Source: Neelides folsomi
Taxonomy: Eukaryota; Arthropoda; Collembola; Neelipleona; Neelidae
Assembly (NCBI GenBank): GCA_034687125.1
Contig: JAQGBZ010000087.1
Location: 124,001 to 188,000, forward strand
Reading direction: 5' to 3'
DNA: 64,000 nucleotides
Each line of letters opens with the position of its first letter. Within the stretch, counting starts at the first letter, position 1. The notes beneath the pieces are model-generated. The model was not told the origin of the DNA, searched no databases, and saw only the letters and a list, made by a program, of their open reading frames with translations. Of this stretch, positions 1-13,439 are shown piece after piece. The position numbers were made by a program, and so were the translations under genes.

Positions 1-1339
1 TATTCAAACTTACTGTTAAAACAATGAAAACAAGTACTTAATAACTATCATATGTAGTATAACTTTTAATTATGCTTTAATTTAATAAATTAAAAATTTC
101 TGATTCGGTTAAATTAATTCTCCAAAATACTCATTTAAAATAGCTTAAAAATATTTGGATATTTTGCTAGGAATTAATTATGGTAGAACCTATTGAGTAT
201 TTGTAGCTTTTTTTAATTATTTCAATCCTGGGATTGTATGCGTAATTATTGTATTTAGCTTATGGTAAACACATCCTTTAAAAATTATGTCATGTTCAAT
301 GGAATTATGATGTTCTCAAAAAAGAGAACTTGGACTGAATGAAGATTTTCTCATAAATGGTTGAGAGTGGTAAGTGGAGGGGCCAAGTGGATAATTAAAA
401 GTCAGATTGTGTGTGTGTGAAGAAGTGAGACGGATTGACTCACAAAATGAGATAACAAAGGCAAAGAAATATTTTTAGCCTCAGTCTTATTGTCTCTTTA
501 ATAAGATTACTAAATAAGAAACCCCTCGGCCCTCATACTTGTATATTAAATACATATTTATATACAAATCCTCGTATTCCATAAGTCAAAAGGATGAGTG
601 GACGGATAACCTTATGAGAATTAAGGAGTAATCATAAGAACTTCCCTATTCAAACATGCTCCTTTTCAACACTCACTCTCAAACTCCCTCAACATTAAAG
701 TATTTCCTTCACACAATCCCAAATTAAGAAAATAAATATTTTGACATTAAAATATTGACTGTAAATAAGTTTATCTAAAAAATAAAATAATCTAATAAAA
801 TAATCTAAATATGAAAAATAAGCACAACTGTGAGTACTAAAACCAACTTAAAGAAAAAATACCAATATATTAGTAATCCCAAAAATTCAAAAAAAGATAA
901 GGTAAAATAAACCTTTAAGAAGGATTTTAAACATTTTTCTCCGGCTGTTAACTCACCATTCCGATTCCACTCCTCGTAATAATTTTTATATAACTTAATG
1001 TAACTCTATTTAAGTACTAATAATTAATAATAAAACTAAATGAGCAAAATTTTGGGTAAAAATACAAAAAGTTATTTTCCTCCTCAAGTTAACGGTCAAT
1101 TAAGACTAACGAAGTTAGTCCTGGGTCAATGGTGGCAATGTGGTTGAGCTATCAAACTGTGGGGATGAGGACTAAAATAAAGGGAAACACGATGGGTACA
1201 GTTTGAAAGATTAAGTCAACCTGAGTTTCGAAGTTCTCGTCCTTAAAATCCCATTAAACGCCGGTTAATGGAGAGGGCTAAGTGAACACAATCACTAGGA
1301 CAAATTCCAATCTGGTGATGAATGAAGTCAATTGGGGTT
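1..1339. other. AT-rich flank without a recognised gene
   Basis: No reading frame here resembles a known protein and no consistent exon chain was found. The stretch is AT-rich with short GC-richer patches near 360-530 and 580-720, each G/purine-rich on its left and C/pyrimidine-rich on its right, like the islands described elsewhere in the window. A short GT run occurs near 409-420. It could hold distal regulatory sequence or an intron of a gene outside the window. Confidence 0.5.
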
Positions 1340-1700
1340 TGAAGGAACGTTCAGTCGTGAAGATATTGAATAGTTAACAATACAGGATCTACTTATGTGT
1401 TCTGTGGTGTATGTGGTGTGAAGAGAGAGAGGAAGAGAAGGGGTTTGTTGGTTGGTTTGACCCTTCTTCGTCTGAATCTGGTCGCGGACTGGAGGTGGGA
1501 TGTGGTGGGAACGGCACTACACGACGGCACCCCCTCCTTCCCTCTTCCACCTTTTTCCCTCTCGGCCCAAGTGACCTGCCTCAACTCCCCCAATTCTTTC
1601 TCCTTACATCATCTTACGTCTCACTCTTCTTGTCCCTATAGGAAAATACCCGTTAAATCACTCTTCCCCACATACTCCAACATTCACATTCAGAGTTAAT
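1340..1700 (+). promoter_or_regulatory. GC-richer island, possible promoter/5' UTR of the SIAH-like gene
   Basis: A GC-richer block sits about 130-490 bases upstream of the ATG at 1834. Its left part is purine-rich (GAGAGAGAGGAAGAG) and its right part is pyrimidine-rich (CTTCCCTCTTCCACC). The same purine-to-pyrimidine switch precedes the Mad gene in this window. Open frames of 76-100 codons run through it, but they have no recognisable domain and overlap in several frames, as expected for a composition effect. A promoter role is inferred from position only. Confidence 0.35.
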
Positions 1701-1833
1701 AGTTTTAGTTAACTTTGTATGGATGACATTAATACACATTAAATTAGACACATTGATCACTCCAACTGTACAAAATGAATAGATTAATTGACCAATATTA
1801 GTTAATATAGTAAAATAATATAATCAACAAAAG

Positions 1834-3180
1834 ATGGGAGATGAAAATGATAATGATCTCATTCCTTGCAAATATTCAAGTTCCGGATGCCGAGGTTCAT
1901 TATTACAACATTAACATTTAACGCTTGCACAAAATATTATGAATAAATATTATGTAATATAGAATAAATTGACATCATCATTATCAAGGCTAGCAAAACG
2001 TCATTGAGACAATATTAAATAGCATTACATAATATTGCAAATCTTAAATATTTTGATCTAAGCCGTATAAATAAATATAATAAAATTATTTTTAAGTTTT
2101 ATAAGAATTATTGGAATAGATTTGATTGACAATTTCCAAATTAATCGATTTGTAGTAAAATTGTGCCCTGGGACGATTGAAGAAGTCGACCATTATGAAA
2201 ATTGCGATTATCGTCCTTTGAAATGCCTCTATTCGGATTGCCACGAGGAAATCCCCTATTATGCATTTCTCGTTCATCTCTCGTCCAAGCATTTCCAAAA
2301 TTCACTGAACAGCCCAAAGCCCCTCATCCCCGTCATTCTCCGAAGTAGTGAGTTCGAGAACGACATTCTCTACACTCCGAAATGGATTTATAAGAAGGAG
2401 AAGCATTTTTTCCTCATGCTCTCGCGGAAGGTTCCTGGGATTTGGTCATGTTGGGTTTGGATGCTTGGGACTTCGGCAGAGGCGGATGATTTCCTTACGA
2501 GGATTACGCTATTCAAAAAAAACTTTGCGGCCTATGGCATCTTCCCCGTCCACCCGCTTAGGAGATCACAATGGGAGATTGAGGAGTCAAGGACTTGCAT
2601 TCTACTCGACGATCAAACAATCCGCGACCTCACGAGTATCCATAATAATATCCTTTCTGGTACAATACCCAATTTACTCTCATATTCTTATCTTTGATAC
2701 AAAGCTCCAAATTACAAAATTTTACACCTCGTAACTATTTATATGTATCATAATATAAATAGTTGATAATATCCAAAAGTTCTAAAAGTATACAAATACA
2801 AAAGTGCTTAAATGAGCTTTGTTATATTAATATTTTTACCTATGTTTAAATGAACAAAGTAATCAAGTTAAATCCAATAAAAGATAAAAGGAAAAATTGA
2901 TTCGTGGAAAATGAGCAAATTAAACCTAGCCTTGAACCGAATAAGAGAAATCAATTTAATGTTCTGTTGTCCATTTGTCTTTATAGATTTTACCATTAAA
3001 GTGGAAATTTCCAAAGCCGTGGAAGGTGTTTTGTTCCGATCGATCCCGTCAACGACGGAAATCAACTTCCTTGGAATAAATCTCGAACATTTGGAATTGG
3101 AAGGAAATAGTGTGGATGGAGAAGATAGCGAAATGAGCGAACAACCTCGATCAAGCGAATCATCCATTGACGATTCATGA
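1834..3180 (+). CDS. SIAH/seven-in-absentia-like protein lacking a RING domain
   Basis: Three exons, 1834-1894, 2156-2659 and 2987-3180, join with matching phases into 252 codons plus TGA. The N-terminus carries a SIAH-type double zinc finger: C12 and C19 (motif CKYSSSGC, encoded by exon 1), H33 and C37, then C44, C49, H61 and H66. It is followed by a C-terminal region with the TRAF-like SINA fold pattern, including a GIFPVHPLRRSQ segment and, after the last splice, DFTIKVEIS. SIAH proteins normally act as E3 ubiquitin ligases: the RING recruits E2 and the zinc-finger/SINA part binds substrate and dimerises. Here the ATG at 1834 follows an in-frame stop at 1816-1818 and no RING-like cysteine cluster was seen upstream, so this form probably binds substrate without ligase activity. 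A RING exon spliced to the AAAAG just before the ATG cannot be excluded. The tail is acidic/serine-rich. Family assignment is firm; function is inferred. Confidence 0.85.
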
Positions 3181-6100
3181 AAATCCTCTCCCATTTATTC
3201 CCTAATTAATTAGCCAATTTTCCAATCAATGGTGCAAAGCTAATTAATTAATTAATCAGAAGATTAATTGTCATTTTTAATGTATTATTGGATTCTAATA
3301 TAGATTAATCAACCCAATTCACCTCAATGTATTCAATTTTGACAAACTTAAAAATACTAATAATTATATATTTGCTAAACATTTTTTAAAAATCTCAAAT
3401 TACAAAATTCCTTTTTAACCAATCAGTCGTAATTTATTCTTCCATAAAATTTCCGCATTATGCATGATCGACTGAAGCTTAAAAATGCCCTTGTTTAAAA
3501 AGAGCTCCAAAATTGAATGTTCAAATTGAATATTCTTTAGATTGAATGTGCGTTTGAATCAAAAAAGTGTATAAATTGAAGTGTAGGAGTGAATGAGCCG
3601 CGGAGGTACAAAGGCACGAAGGAGCGCGTAAGGTAATTCGAGTCCGATTCCTCCGTTTGATATTGAATCATCATAATAGAGAAAAAAGGGGTTGATGAAG
3701 GGCGCTAACGCTAAAAAGGGACTTTGTATTATCCATCCACAAAGGCTGAATATAAAAAAGTAAGATGATCCTATTTGTTCAATTTTATGAGGGAGCAACA
3801 CGTGGCTGAAAGGAGAAGAAATCTTCACATGTTTCCTTATCCATTCAAGTGGGCTATAAATGAAGTTACATATACTTATTATGAATGGTTAAACTAAGGG
3901 TCTTATAATTTAAGGAGCGTGTGGTTCAAAAGAATATATGTGGAAGTGTGTGTGGTGTGGGGCGTTGAGGAAGCGGCAGCTGTTTCCGGAAGTGGAAGGG
4001 CACCAGAAGAAGACGAAGAAGAAGAAGCAACATCGTTCCCCGACAACTGACTGACAGAAGTGAGAAAAAAAGAGATAGAATATCAAGGGGAGGTCAACCC
4101 ACACACTCACTTTGATATTCACCCTCCACTCCAAATTACGAACAAATGTTCACCTTGTAAAAGTAAATATCTCAACTAATTCTCTCTTTCAGCTCCTCAC
4201 TAATTGTCATCAACCTTCTTACATTACACAATACAATAAGTACGATATAATGGCTACTTATTTAAGTTTACAACTAGAGGGACAAATGATATCTAGATAT
4301 CTATTGGATTAAAATAATTGACATTTTCATTTATAATAAATTAAATAAAAAAATTCTTCAACTTAATTAAAATTAAAGAAATTGGAAATACTTAAAATGA
4401 AACTAAATATTTAAACTAGCTAAACAAGGTAGAAATGTTTATTAATAAAAATAAATATTTTATTAACTTTTTGAAAAAAAATACCGCCAAAAGACTAAAT
4501 AGGGACTTTAAACAATTTCAAATATTTACACCCAACACCTTGAATTGTCACAAGGGTTTAAAAAAGGGTTAATTTTGCATTATCATTACAAGAAGATCTT
4601 GAGTCCACGTCAACTTTTACTCTCGCACTTTCCAATTGACAAGTCGCCCTTAAAAAACCAAAGGCATATTTGGAGGGGCGGGTGACAGTTATAAGAACCG
4701 GATTACACCCAACCATTTATCGTTCTCAAATCTCTTTTTTAACCAACTAATGTCATATTGAACCATCCTTTTGAACTCCCTCCGTGTTTTCTAAAACGAT
4801 CAAGTTGTAAACTGTCTTCAAAAAATCCTCAATCCCTTCAACTACTTATTCCATGTCCTCAATTTAGTCATGGGTGTAAAAATGTATTTTCCTGCTTAAA
4901 ATGTATTCGAAAGTGTCAATTGTTCTCCAATGTGTCAATTCCTATTTTGCATAGGTGGTTGACCCTTTGACATATCCCACCTTGACCAAATGGAGGAATG
5001 ATAAGGACATGGTTAAAAAAGTAATTGGATGCAAAGTAGGGAATTGGAGGAAATATTTAGATGGTGAAGGAATCCTGAGTGACAGAAAAGAGAGTTGGAA
5101 CTTTCCCACGTGAGAACCGACGATGTTTGTTCTCCATCCACTGGGGGAAATGGTTCCTCTCTTTCGGCCACTTTGACTTTGAGGATTAGGACCGATGGGG
5201 TCTGGGGAGGGAAACTTGAAGTGGGAAAAACGACGACTTGTTCGCATTCTTCCCCCCAAGACTTTGGGCCCTTAATCCTCTCAACTAATTCACTCCAAGG
5301 TGTTCGGACCATAATTTACGAGATCAACGGACTCGTCCACACAACTCAACTGGCCCTTCCGATACCTTGGCAAGAACTCGGCCCATAAATCCTCCCGTCC
5401 TTTGCCCCAAATCGCCTCCGTTTAAACAACTTCCATTATCGCTACTCACTAAACTATCTATTAGCATTATCATTTCTCACCCAACATTCCTCAAATTCCT
5501 CACCTGAACCATCTCCCTCAAAAATTATTTATTATCTTCAAATCTAACCCAAAACACCATTTGATCATTGTAAACTTAAACCAATTATAACCTCCTAAAT
5601 ATTTATTAAAGTATCATACAAGCGCATTTTCCAAAAGTAAATATTATTATACCTTAATAATTGTGTCAATCAATTATTTCTTAAAAACAAAAATTATGAA
5701 AATCAAATGTAATTAATTCAAATAGTTAAACCCCAATCGTTAACGCATTTTTATTGTGACTTATCATTATAATATTGATTCATTTTTCCTAATAATTTTG
5801 TTTATTAATACACAAAATGAATGATCTGTTGTAAACTAAATTTTTATTTTACTATTAATATCTAGAATATTAGTAAAATAAAACTTTATTGTCCTTTTGT
5901 GAAAAATGTATTTTGTTGTAAAATGTATTTTTCTTGGTATTTTTGTTGAACCATGATGTCATAAAAGGGGTCTGGGAACGATGAAGTGGGGGAGCCGATG
6001 AGCTGGGGGGATTAGAGCGATGATATAATGTCTAATTGAGTGTTCGAGTCCGTGAGAAAGTGTTTATAAGGTGTTTTGGGCCGGTCGGAATGAGAGCACC

Positions 6101-9100
6101 GGAGTGCCACACAGGGAGAAATGCTAAAATCCCCCATTCCCAATCCTTCACGTTCCTCCTTGGGAAATGTGGGTAATCCGGAGTGGGACCATCTGTCCGT
6201 GTTCGTCTTTGTAAAAGTTCCGCCTCCGTCATCCACACCTTACACCGGTCATCCCTCAATACCTCCCTCGAGTCCTAACGACTCCCGCACGTTCGCATTC
6301 CTCCCACCAGAAATATGGTCAACGTCGGGCTCCCACGTGTCCATGATTAATACACTCTCCGGTCATCCGGGCATCTGGACACAGCCCGGCACACATTCTA
6401 ATTTTATCCTCTTCTCCCGGTCACAAATTATTCCCTCAAGGGCAACCTAACTATGAACTAAATAAGCCTAGTAAAATGCTATAAAAATGAAACTAAAACC
6501 CTCTAATGAAATCCTCAAAATCTTCGAATCCCCTTATCCCCTCTTTAACCCTCTTTGAATCCTATACTAAAATGAACATTAGAATCCATCAGGGAAAAGA
6601 TCTACAGAAGTGAACTAAGAACATTGAAAATGAACTACTGAAATGAATTTGAAAGAACAAGGACTGAAAGGGAATTTAAGGGACCAAAGTGAGGGAATTG
6701 AAAAAATATTCCAATTACAACTCATTACATACATCCGTGTGTGGTGAAAAGGGGGATTCGCCACGGGTTGGTCAGAAGTAAAGGAATCAAAGGGAAATCT
6801 CATCTTCTCCTCCTCCACATACATTTTTGAGGTGTTTTTCGGTCCCTTTGTATTCTCCTCCACTGTTTCAACTCTTTTGTCGGCGTGACCCGGCGTAAGG
6901 AATTAAAATAGAGATATTTTCACACTCACGGAATCCATATACATTCGGAAGTCATTTTCCTCAAGGTGGTCTCCATCCATATTCAATTCATTTCATATTC
7001 AATTCCTCTCTCCCTTTGATACCCGAGATGGAAAAGAACATTACGAGCGGCGCCCACGCACGCACGAGCCCACATTTATGCTCTCAGGGCCCCTTCTTTA
7101 TCTCTCCCTCCCTGATTCTAAAACCCTTCGGAACCACGACGCAACCGAGGAATTCATCTAATCAAATCATTCCCTCTATCAAGTGAAATAAATGAATCAC
7201 AATCACCCTCACATATCCATTTTACCGCAAGTTTGGGTCCCTTAATAAAACTTATAATCTCATCAAAGTATCCCTATCATCATTATTATAACTACACTAC
7301 CTCATTCCCACTATCAATATTTCACTATATAGGATTGATTAAGTCATCATATTTACTATTATAAAGATTCTCATACACATACATAAACATTACATTTATC
7401 TCTATATAACCACCTAGTATTTATACAATCTTAACGAGTTAATTATACTCTACGTTAGTGCGTACCTTCATATACGTACAAGTGTAGGTATAATACAGAT
7501 ACAATACACGTGATGTAACATCACTATGTACTCTATAGTACTGATAGTTGTTAGAAAATCGAAAAGGGATAGTTCGTGTGTTTGAGAAATGGAAGGTTAA
7601 TTTGTCTCATATTTACTAATTAAATTATGAAAAGAGCGCGAAAGGGATGATCATCAACTTCAACTGTTTCCTCCTTTTAACTAATTGAAACAGTAAGGTG
7701 GACATTTGCTAAATAATGAGCCCTCTTTGGGTCTTTACTTTTCCCCCAGCACCCATCGGCCACAAATGAGGTAAATCAATCCAAGATGAATTATGTGAGA
7801 AGAAATTTATGACTTTGTTTCTCTCCATGAATCTATCCCTAATACTCACAACTCACACACGGAGTGAAAGACAGGTGAGATATAAATCAATTACCAATCC
7901 AATGATCAATCCACCTCATTTTTCTCAACTCTCAATTACTCCCAATCTCCTTTGTTGGAACGAGGGGTTTAGGTAGAATAACCAGGCGGCATGAGCTAAA
8001 TACAATCCATTATTGGGAGTTCTGGGAGTTCAAGTTGAGTTCTGTTGTTGAAGTAGTCTCGATATTATAAAGGAGGCTTTGGATGATCCGAAAGGTGTTC
8101 GAGATCTATTTAAATGGATATATATGGGTGGAAGGAATTTGAGGGTTTGAGTAGGAAACGGTATATTCCGACGAGGTAAAACTTGCACCTGCCGCCTCGG
8201 TCGCCGTCCGGTGTGGTGTATGGCGGGGGGAAGGCCGGAAGTGCCGGACAGCAGCTGCCACCACCACGTGCTATTACTCCTATCACATTCACAAGACGAC
8301 ATCCTTACCTTACCCAACAACTCTTCATACTCCATAACCCAATATAATTGGACTCAAATCGTTTTCATTTTCAATAAATTTCAAAAAACTCAAATAATCA
8401 CTAAATCTTATTTTAAAACATTTACAACTTCTATTGGTAAGTCCCAAGCTTTGGTAAATACTCAATCACTTACGACTCACAGTTTACAGTCTTACTTTAA
8501 GGAAGTCAAGAAAAGAATTTAATGAAAGAATTCTAATTCAAATTGAACCGATTTAGGAAAATCTGGATAAAAATTGAGCCCTAAATTGAACGCAATTTCA
8601 TAAACAAATCAAGGACCAGAACAATACCAGGAAGTATAAAAACGGAAATGTATCAAATGTACAGGAAGAAATGTATAAAGAGGAAATGTATTTCCATATA
8701 CATAACACACATACCAACTTGGTATAAAAGACGTAATATGTAAAAGATTCATTTAATCATTTAACTACGTCCCAAGTATAGAAACTCATTCCAATTCACC
8801 TCTAAATCTCCTTTCATTTAAAGGCATTTAAGGGCATTCGTATTTAGAGGCATGGAGTAAAATCTTAGTTTATTATTCTGCCCATTTATTTGTGGAATTT
8901 CCCTCATTGAACTCTGCAATCAATTAAATCTGTTTCATTGAAAGTCTTTGGATCAATCCCCTCCCCCTCCTATTAACATTATAAACATCAAAAGTCCATT
9001 TCCTCAAATGAGGTTTTATATAAAAAGGATTAAGATGATAACAAAGGAGGGGGGAAAGTCGAGGGAAGTTTTCTATTTTTACAAACCACTGCGGACTTTT

Positions 9101-10980
9101 CATTCATTGAGGAAAAGTCCGTTTGTCCTCAGCCCGTTGAAGGTTGGTTGAGGGGCGAACCCGCCGTCGAGCCGTCTACACTTAAGATAAAAGATAAAAA
9201 GATCCAGCCGATCCTTCTGACCTTCCTTCTCCCCAAATGAGCGGAGGTGGAGGAAGATAAAAACTCGTTGAGTTATTTCACTTGTACTGCTCCAAACTCT
9301 GCACGCCATTTCCCTATCACAAAATGGTCCCGAGATCACATTCCGCTCAAATTCAACCTCAAACTCACTCAAATATACCTACCTTTACAAATGAGAGGAA
9401 AAATGAGAATGAAATTTCAAATAACTAAAATGAAAACTTAAATTGGTCAAAATATAACCAAAACAAGGAAATTATAGTTATAAGGATAAGGGTGTAAGTA
9501 AAAGAATATGGCCTAGTAATACTCATGTATGTTTATGTATGGACAAACAGCATTTATGTACATGGCACATTGTATGATACATGAATGGTTATATTATCAA
9601 TTTGAATTATACATAAAACTTGACGTTTTCAACCCCTTTCATGATGGAGCGAGCTGAGTGAGTGAGAAATCAAGAGTTTCTCATATCAGTGAAAGGAGTT
9701 TTAAAGTCAAGTGAAAACTCAGGTTGTTTCTCAATTGAGCGTTGAGCCTCATTTGGAGGAAACGTCTGGAAGAAATAATCTCGTAATTTATTATATTAAC
9801 TTTTACAAGTCTTTCTGTCAACGCTCATTAAATATCCACATTAAGATTTGTGAACTCATACTGTAAGTAATGAACATTATACTAGTATGAGATTTTACTC
9901 ACAATATTGTATACTGTATTATAAATATTATGAATATGAGCATAATATAGACCAAGGGCCTTTTAAGCATTAGTAAAAGCTTTATAAGCATCTGAGGGCT
10001 TTGAGACTTTAAGATTATTAAGAGTCAAGAAAGGTTATTTTGTCAAGTAACAGACGCCGCAAGGGTCAATCATAGTTAGCCAAATCTGTCACATTGAATG
10101 TTTTTGTCTGTATAGCGGAACTGGGGGATAATTTAACAGTGGGACGTAAATGAGGAGATGAGAATTGACATCAATGATTTGAAGGATCCTCCTCTATTGA
10201 AAGAGTGGGTGAAGTTGAAAGGAGTTGAAGGGTCTCCTTAAGTGGGCACGTGGGGTTGGATCCGCCGCGACGTTCCACATGGCCCTCCTGGTCACCTTCT
10301 GTCTCTCTCTCTCTCAAACACCTGAAGAAAACCCACCCTTACTTACAACAAAACTACCTTCCTCCGAATTAAATGGGAAAGTTGAGACTCATTGGCAGCT
10401 GTCAGTCCTCAAACCCACTCACCAACCCCACAAGGAAAAGAAGAACAAGACCGAACACGCTTCCTCTCAAAATCAATCATCCCACCATACCACAAACAAT
10501 ATAAAAATCAAACAATGACCCAAGACCTTATTTATAAATTCCTCCCCAAAATCCACATTTTCTCCCCATCTTACAAACCCATACGTTTCCTCCTTTGTTT
10601 CCAAACTCTGGGACCAATTTTTTAAACAAAGGCTTAAAGTTCCTTTATAAAATTTATAAATTAAAGTTAATTTTCAACGACTCAATGACTCGCTTTCTAT
10701 TATAATAACTTCTTTAACTTTACAATATACACTTCACATAACGTAAAATATAAGCAAGCTATAAATCTAAAAAATCTATAATTAAATAGTTAAAGTTATT
10801 TACGTACAAGACCTTTACGTAAACGGATTTAATTTTAGCAAAATAACAATTAAACTAATAATAATTGGTGAATAATAAAATTAATAGTATCGAGCCATAA
10901 GGAAATTAAAACTAGCACCAAATATCAAATAATGGGCAGTTAATTAGTAATTAAAAAGGATATTTAATATTTATGCTTAC
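3181..10980. other. Gene-poor interval with repeated GC-skew-switch islands
   Basis: No supported coding exon was found across almost 8 kb. The interval alternates between AT-rich DNA and GC-richer islands at about 3590-4180, 4980-5420, 5970-6450, 6640-6900, 7560-7960, 8030-8330, 9040-9440 and 10130-10620. Each island is G/purine-rich on the left and C/pyrimidine-rich on the right of the plus strand. Open frames of 60-109 codons in them are low-complexity and unlike any family I know. Between islands lie TACA/TGTA-rich tracts (for example 7370-7540, 8630-8750 and 9480-9610). The island at 8160-8280 contains CAGCTG and CACGTG E-box cores. Enhancers or distant promoters are plausible. Confidence 0.45.
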
Positions 10981-10990
10981 ACAAATCAAG

Positions 10991-11122
10991 GTGGATTTGT
11001 ATAAGGACGGCCGGTCCCATTTGCGTCAGAAATTGTCGCGAGTCATCAGAGGCGGAAGGGCTGGAGAAATGGTGGAGATTATTAACGAGACTCTTCAGAT
11101 TCATCGCCAATCACCGCTTTAA
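10991..11122 (+). CDS. Orphan candidate 3'-terminal coding exon (unknown protein)
   Basis: After an AG at 10989-10990 an open frame begins with GTG GAT TTG TAT AAG and runs 43 codons to TAA at 11120-11122. It reads as a charged, helix-like segment (it includes KDGRSHLRQKLSRVIRGG and EMVEIINETLQIHRQSPL), with codon use much less AT-rich than its surroundings. An AATAAA follows at 11209-11214, about 90 bases after the stop, which would suit a last exon. The tract before the AG is not strongly pyrimidine-rich, and no upstream partner exon was found within the window. It could be the last exon of a gene whose other exons lie far away, an exon relic, or a coincidence inside a GC-richer island. I do not recognise the protein. 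Confidence 0.35.
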   Translation: MDLYKDGRSHLRQKLSRVIRGGRAGEMVEIINETLQIHRQSPL

Positions 11123-13207
11123 TCCCAAAGACCCGTCACGTTGATTCGAGCTCTGAATGAAGTCAATCATCGGAATCATCTCTCAATGACGCAAATGGAT
11201 CCTGCAACAATAAAACAGTAGTTCATTTAGTTCATACTATTCATACATTATACCCATATCTTAATACTTATATTCTTTATCAATCTACATCTTATATCAA
11301 CTATTCATACTCTTATTATGCTTTATACATATTCTTAATTTACTAGTTATCCATGCCCTTATAATCCCTCATCCGCTTCATTGAATCCTTTCTAGCTGTT
11401 TTGATCCGAATATTCCAAAGGAGGAATTTCTATGAGATTTTATGAATTTTCTTATTCATGATCATTTTCATGTAATGGGTTATAGAATTTGAGTTCTAAA
11501 CTCTAAGAACTTCTAGCGATAAGTTCATCGATCATAAAAGCTCCAAAGTGAAGTGAGCGACTTTGATGAGATCTTAAATATTATAATGGTCCATTTAATA
11601 GAAATTTTCTAAGGAGCTCATAATGAAACTGAAGCTGGTGGAGATAAAATATCAAAATATTAAACTTTAAAATCCCTTTTATAGTCCTTCTTGACGTATT
11701 CGAATTCGTCAAAATCCTCGATGAAATCCCAATCGTGCTAATCTCTTAAATTGGAAAATCGTAAAGATTATTTATGCGTATGACAAAGGTTAACGCAACT
11801 TATAATTCCAGAAGAAATATAAGTTTATAGAAAACAGATTTTAAGCATATAAGAAAATTGACTGAAATTGGAAAGATTTGTAAATTATAATAGGTAGATA
11901 TTATAATGGGAGGTATTACGAGAAGAGAGTCAGAAAAGGGATATTGTTATACTTAGATTGTTATATTGGTAATTGAGTTGTAATTTAATCCTTCTTTTGG
12001 GAAAGCGGAAGGATTCACATTTCATTTATCTCGCTCTGCAAAGCATGGGACTCATCTCGGGAAGAACAAAGTCTTTTTCCTCTATCTGCTCCACTGTGCT
12101 CCACAATGGAAGGAGAGCGACGTGATTTGGAAGGGAGGAAATTGAGAATTTTCTTTTGGCCTTTTGAGATCATACAATCGATGTCAGGTTGGGTCGGAAA
12201 TAATATTGTAACATTTATAAGACCATGGGAGATAGAAATTCCTTACTCGCTTAATGGCTCCTTCTCATTTGAGAAGCCCTGTGACGAAATGAACGTCCGG
12301 TTCATCTATTCTCTTTCAAAATAATATTACTTTTTACTTATTGTGCTCTTGGGGGAGGAATTGTTGTGGAGGGATTATAACTGTGGACGGATTTCTCGAT
12401 TTGAGATTGACGAACATTTTGTCACAAATTGTTATAAACTTTACAAACGGAATCGGTTTCTATCAAATAGAGTACGAAAAATAGTAAGGAAATTGTTTCA
12501 GAAATGGGATTTTTCGTTCGACACTTTAAGGCCAAGCACAAGAAGCGGTTAAGTGATAAATATAAATAAAAAGATTGATCCATGATGAAAATGTTTTGAT
12601 TATAATAATTTATAAATTATAGATACTTTTACTTACTCCATATGCATAAAATGACATCCGGGTATTTCAGGCCAACTCCAAATGACACATTATTGTTCTT
12701 AACTTGATTAATTTAAACTGGGTTGAAGGTAATTTATATGAAATGACTAAAATATTAATATTAGGTACATCAAATAACAACAGTGAATTCAATGAATGTA
12801 ATTGTGATTGCATCGTATGCTTGGGTCATTTATGTAAAATTAATTAAGGTATACATAATATTTATAATTAATTAAATAATTTAATAATTTAAGATTTAAT
12901 AATTAGCATTATTAGTCAAAAATATTCCAATGACATGTATTATTATTAATTGATATTAAAACATACCGCAATAAAAGTGAAGTTTCTTGATTGTACTCGA
13001 ACTTGAAGGTTTGTTTTCAAAATTGAAATTAAAATTCAAAATAATTGTTGATTAAATAAATAATTGATTTTTGGGGATTTAATTAGCTTGATTTGATTTA
13101 AAAATACAAGTATCGGATGAGATTTATTATCTATATTCGTTTAAAAATTAACTCTTTTTACTGATTTTATTCACTGACAATGAGTTGTAATTGATTTAGC
13201 GAAAAAC
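11123..13207. other. Intergenic, no supported gene
   Basis: Mostly AT-rich. At 12106-12552 one plus-strand frame is open for two consecutive stretches (72 and 69 codons) separated by a single TAA at 12322-12324. The translation is rich in aromatic and basic residues but matches no family I recognise. A good minus-strand acceptor-like sequence (TTTTATTGTTGCAG) occurs at about 11201-11214, but the frame it opens ends after 12 codons. I regard this stretch as non-coding or a degraded coding relic. Confidence 0.4.
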
Positions 13208-13255
13208 GGGAGGGAATGAGAAAACGAAAACGGGAAGGGATGAGAAAACGAAAAC
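13208..13255 (+). repeat. 24-bp purine-rich tandem duplication
   Basis: Two adjacent 24-base units, each built as GGGARGGRATGAGAAAACGA plus AAAC and differing at two bases, are followed by the first bases (GGGA) of a third. They sit about 590-640 bases upstream of the APC15 start codon, on the purine-rich side of a purine-to-pyrimidine switch. A promoter-proximal role is possible but not shown. Confidence 0.75.
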
Positions 13256-13439
13256 GGGAAAATGATTTCGGTTTCTTCCTTCTTTTTCCATTTCTCGTGT
13301 CAAGCGGCAATTAGGGTTTAAACGTAATTTAAGTATTTTCTCAATGAGCCTCGACACTTTGACACTTCTTCCCTTCTCGTACCAATTCATCTTCCCCCAT
13401 GCGCAGCTAATTGTCATTCATTAAAGTTAAATTCAATTA

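Noticed and set aside
3620-3665. GAGTCCGATTCCTC resembling a tRNA T-arm
   Set aside because: The remainder of a cloverleaf is absent on either strand.
6012-6450. Overlapping frames of 74-109 codons on both strands
   Set aside because: Open in several frames because of GC-richer composition; no domain, signal peptide or splice sites.
11123-11214. Good minus-strand acceptor (TTTTATTGTTGCAG) opening a frame DPFASLRDDSDD then stop
   Set aside because: Only 12 codons and no upstream minus-strand exons could be identified between 11.2 and 13.2 kb.
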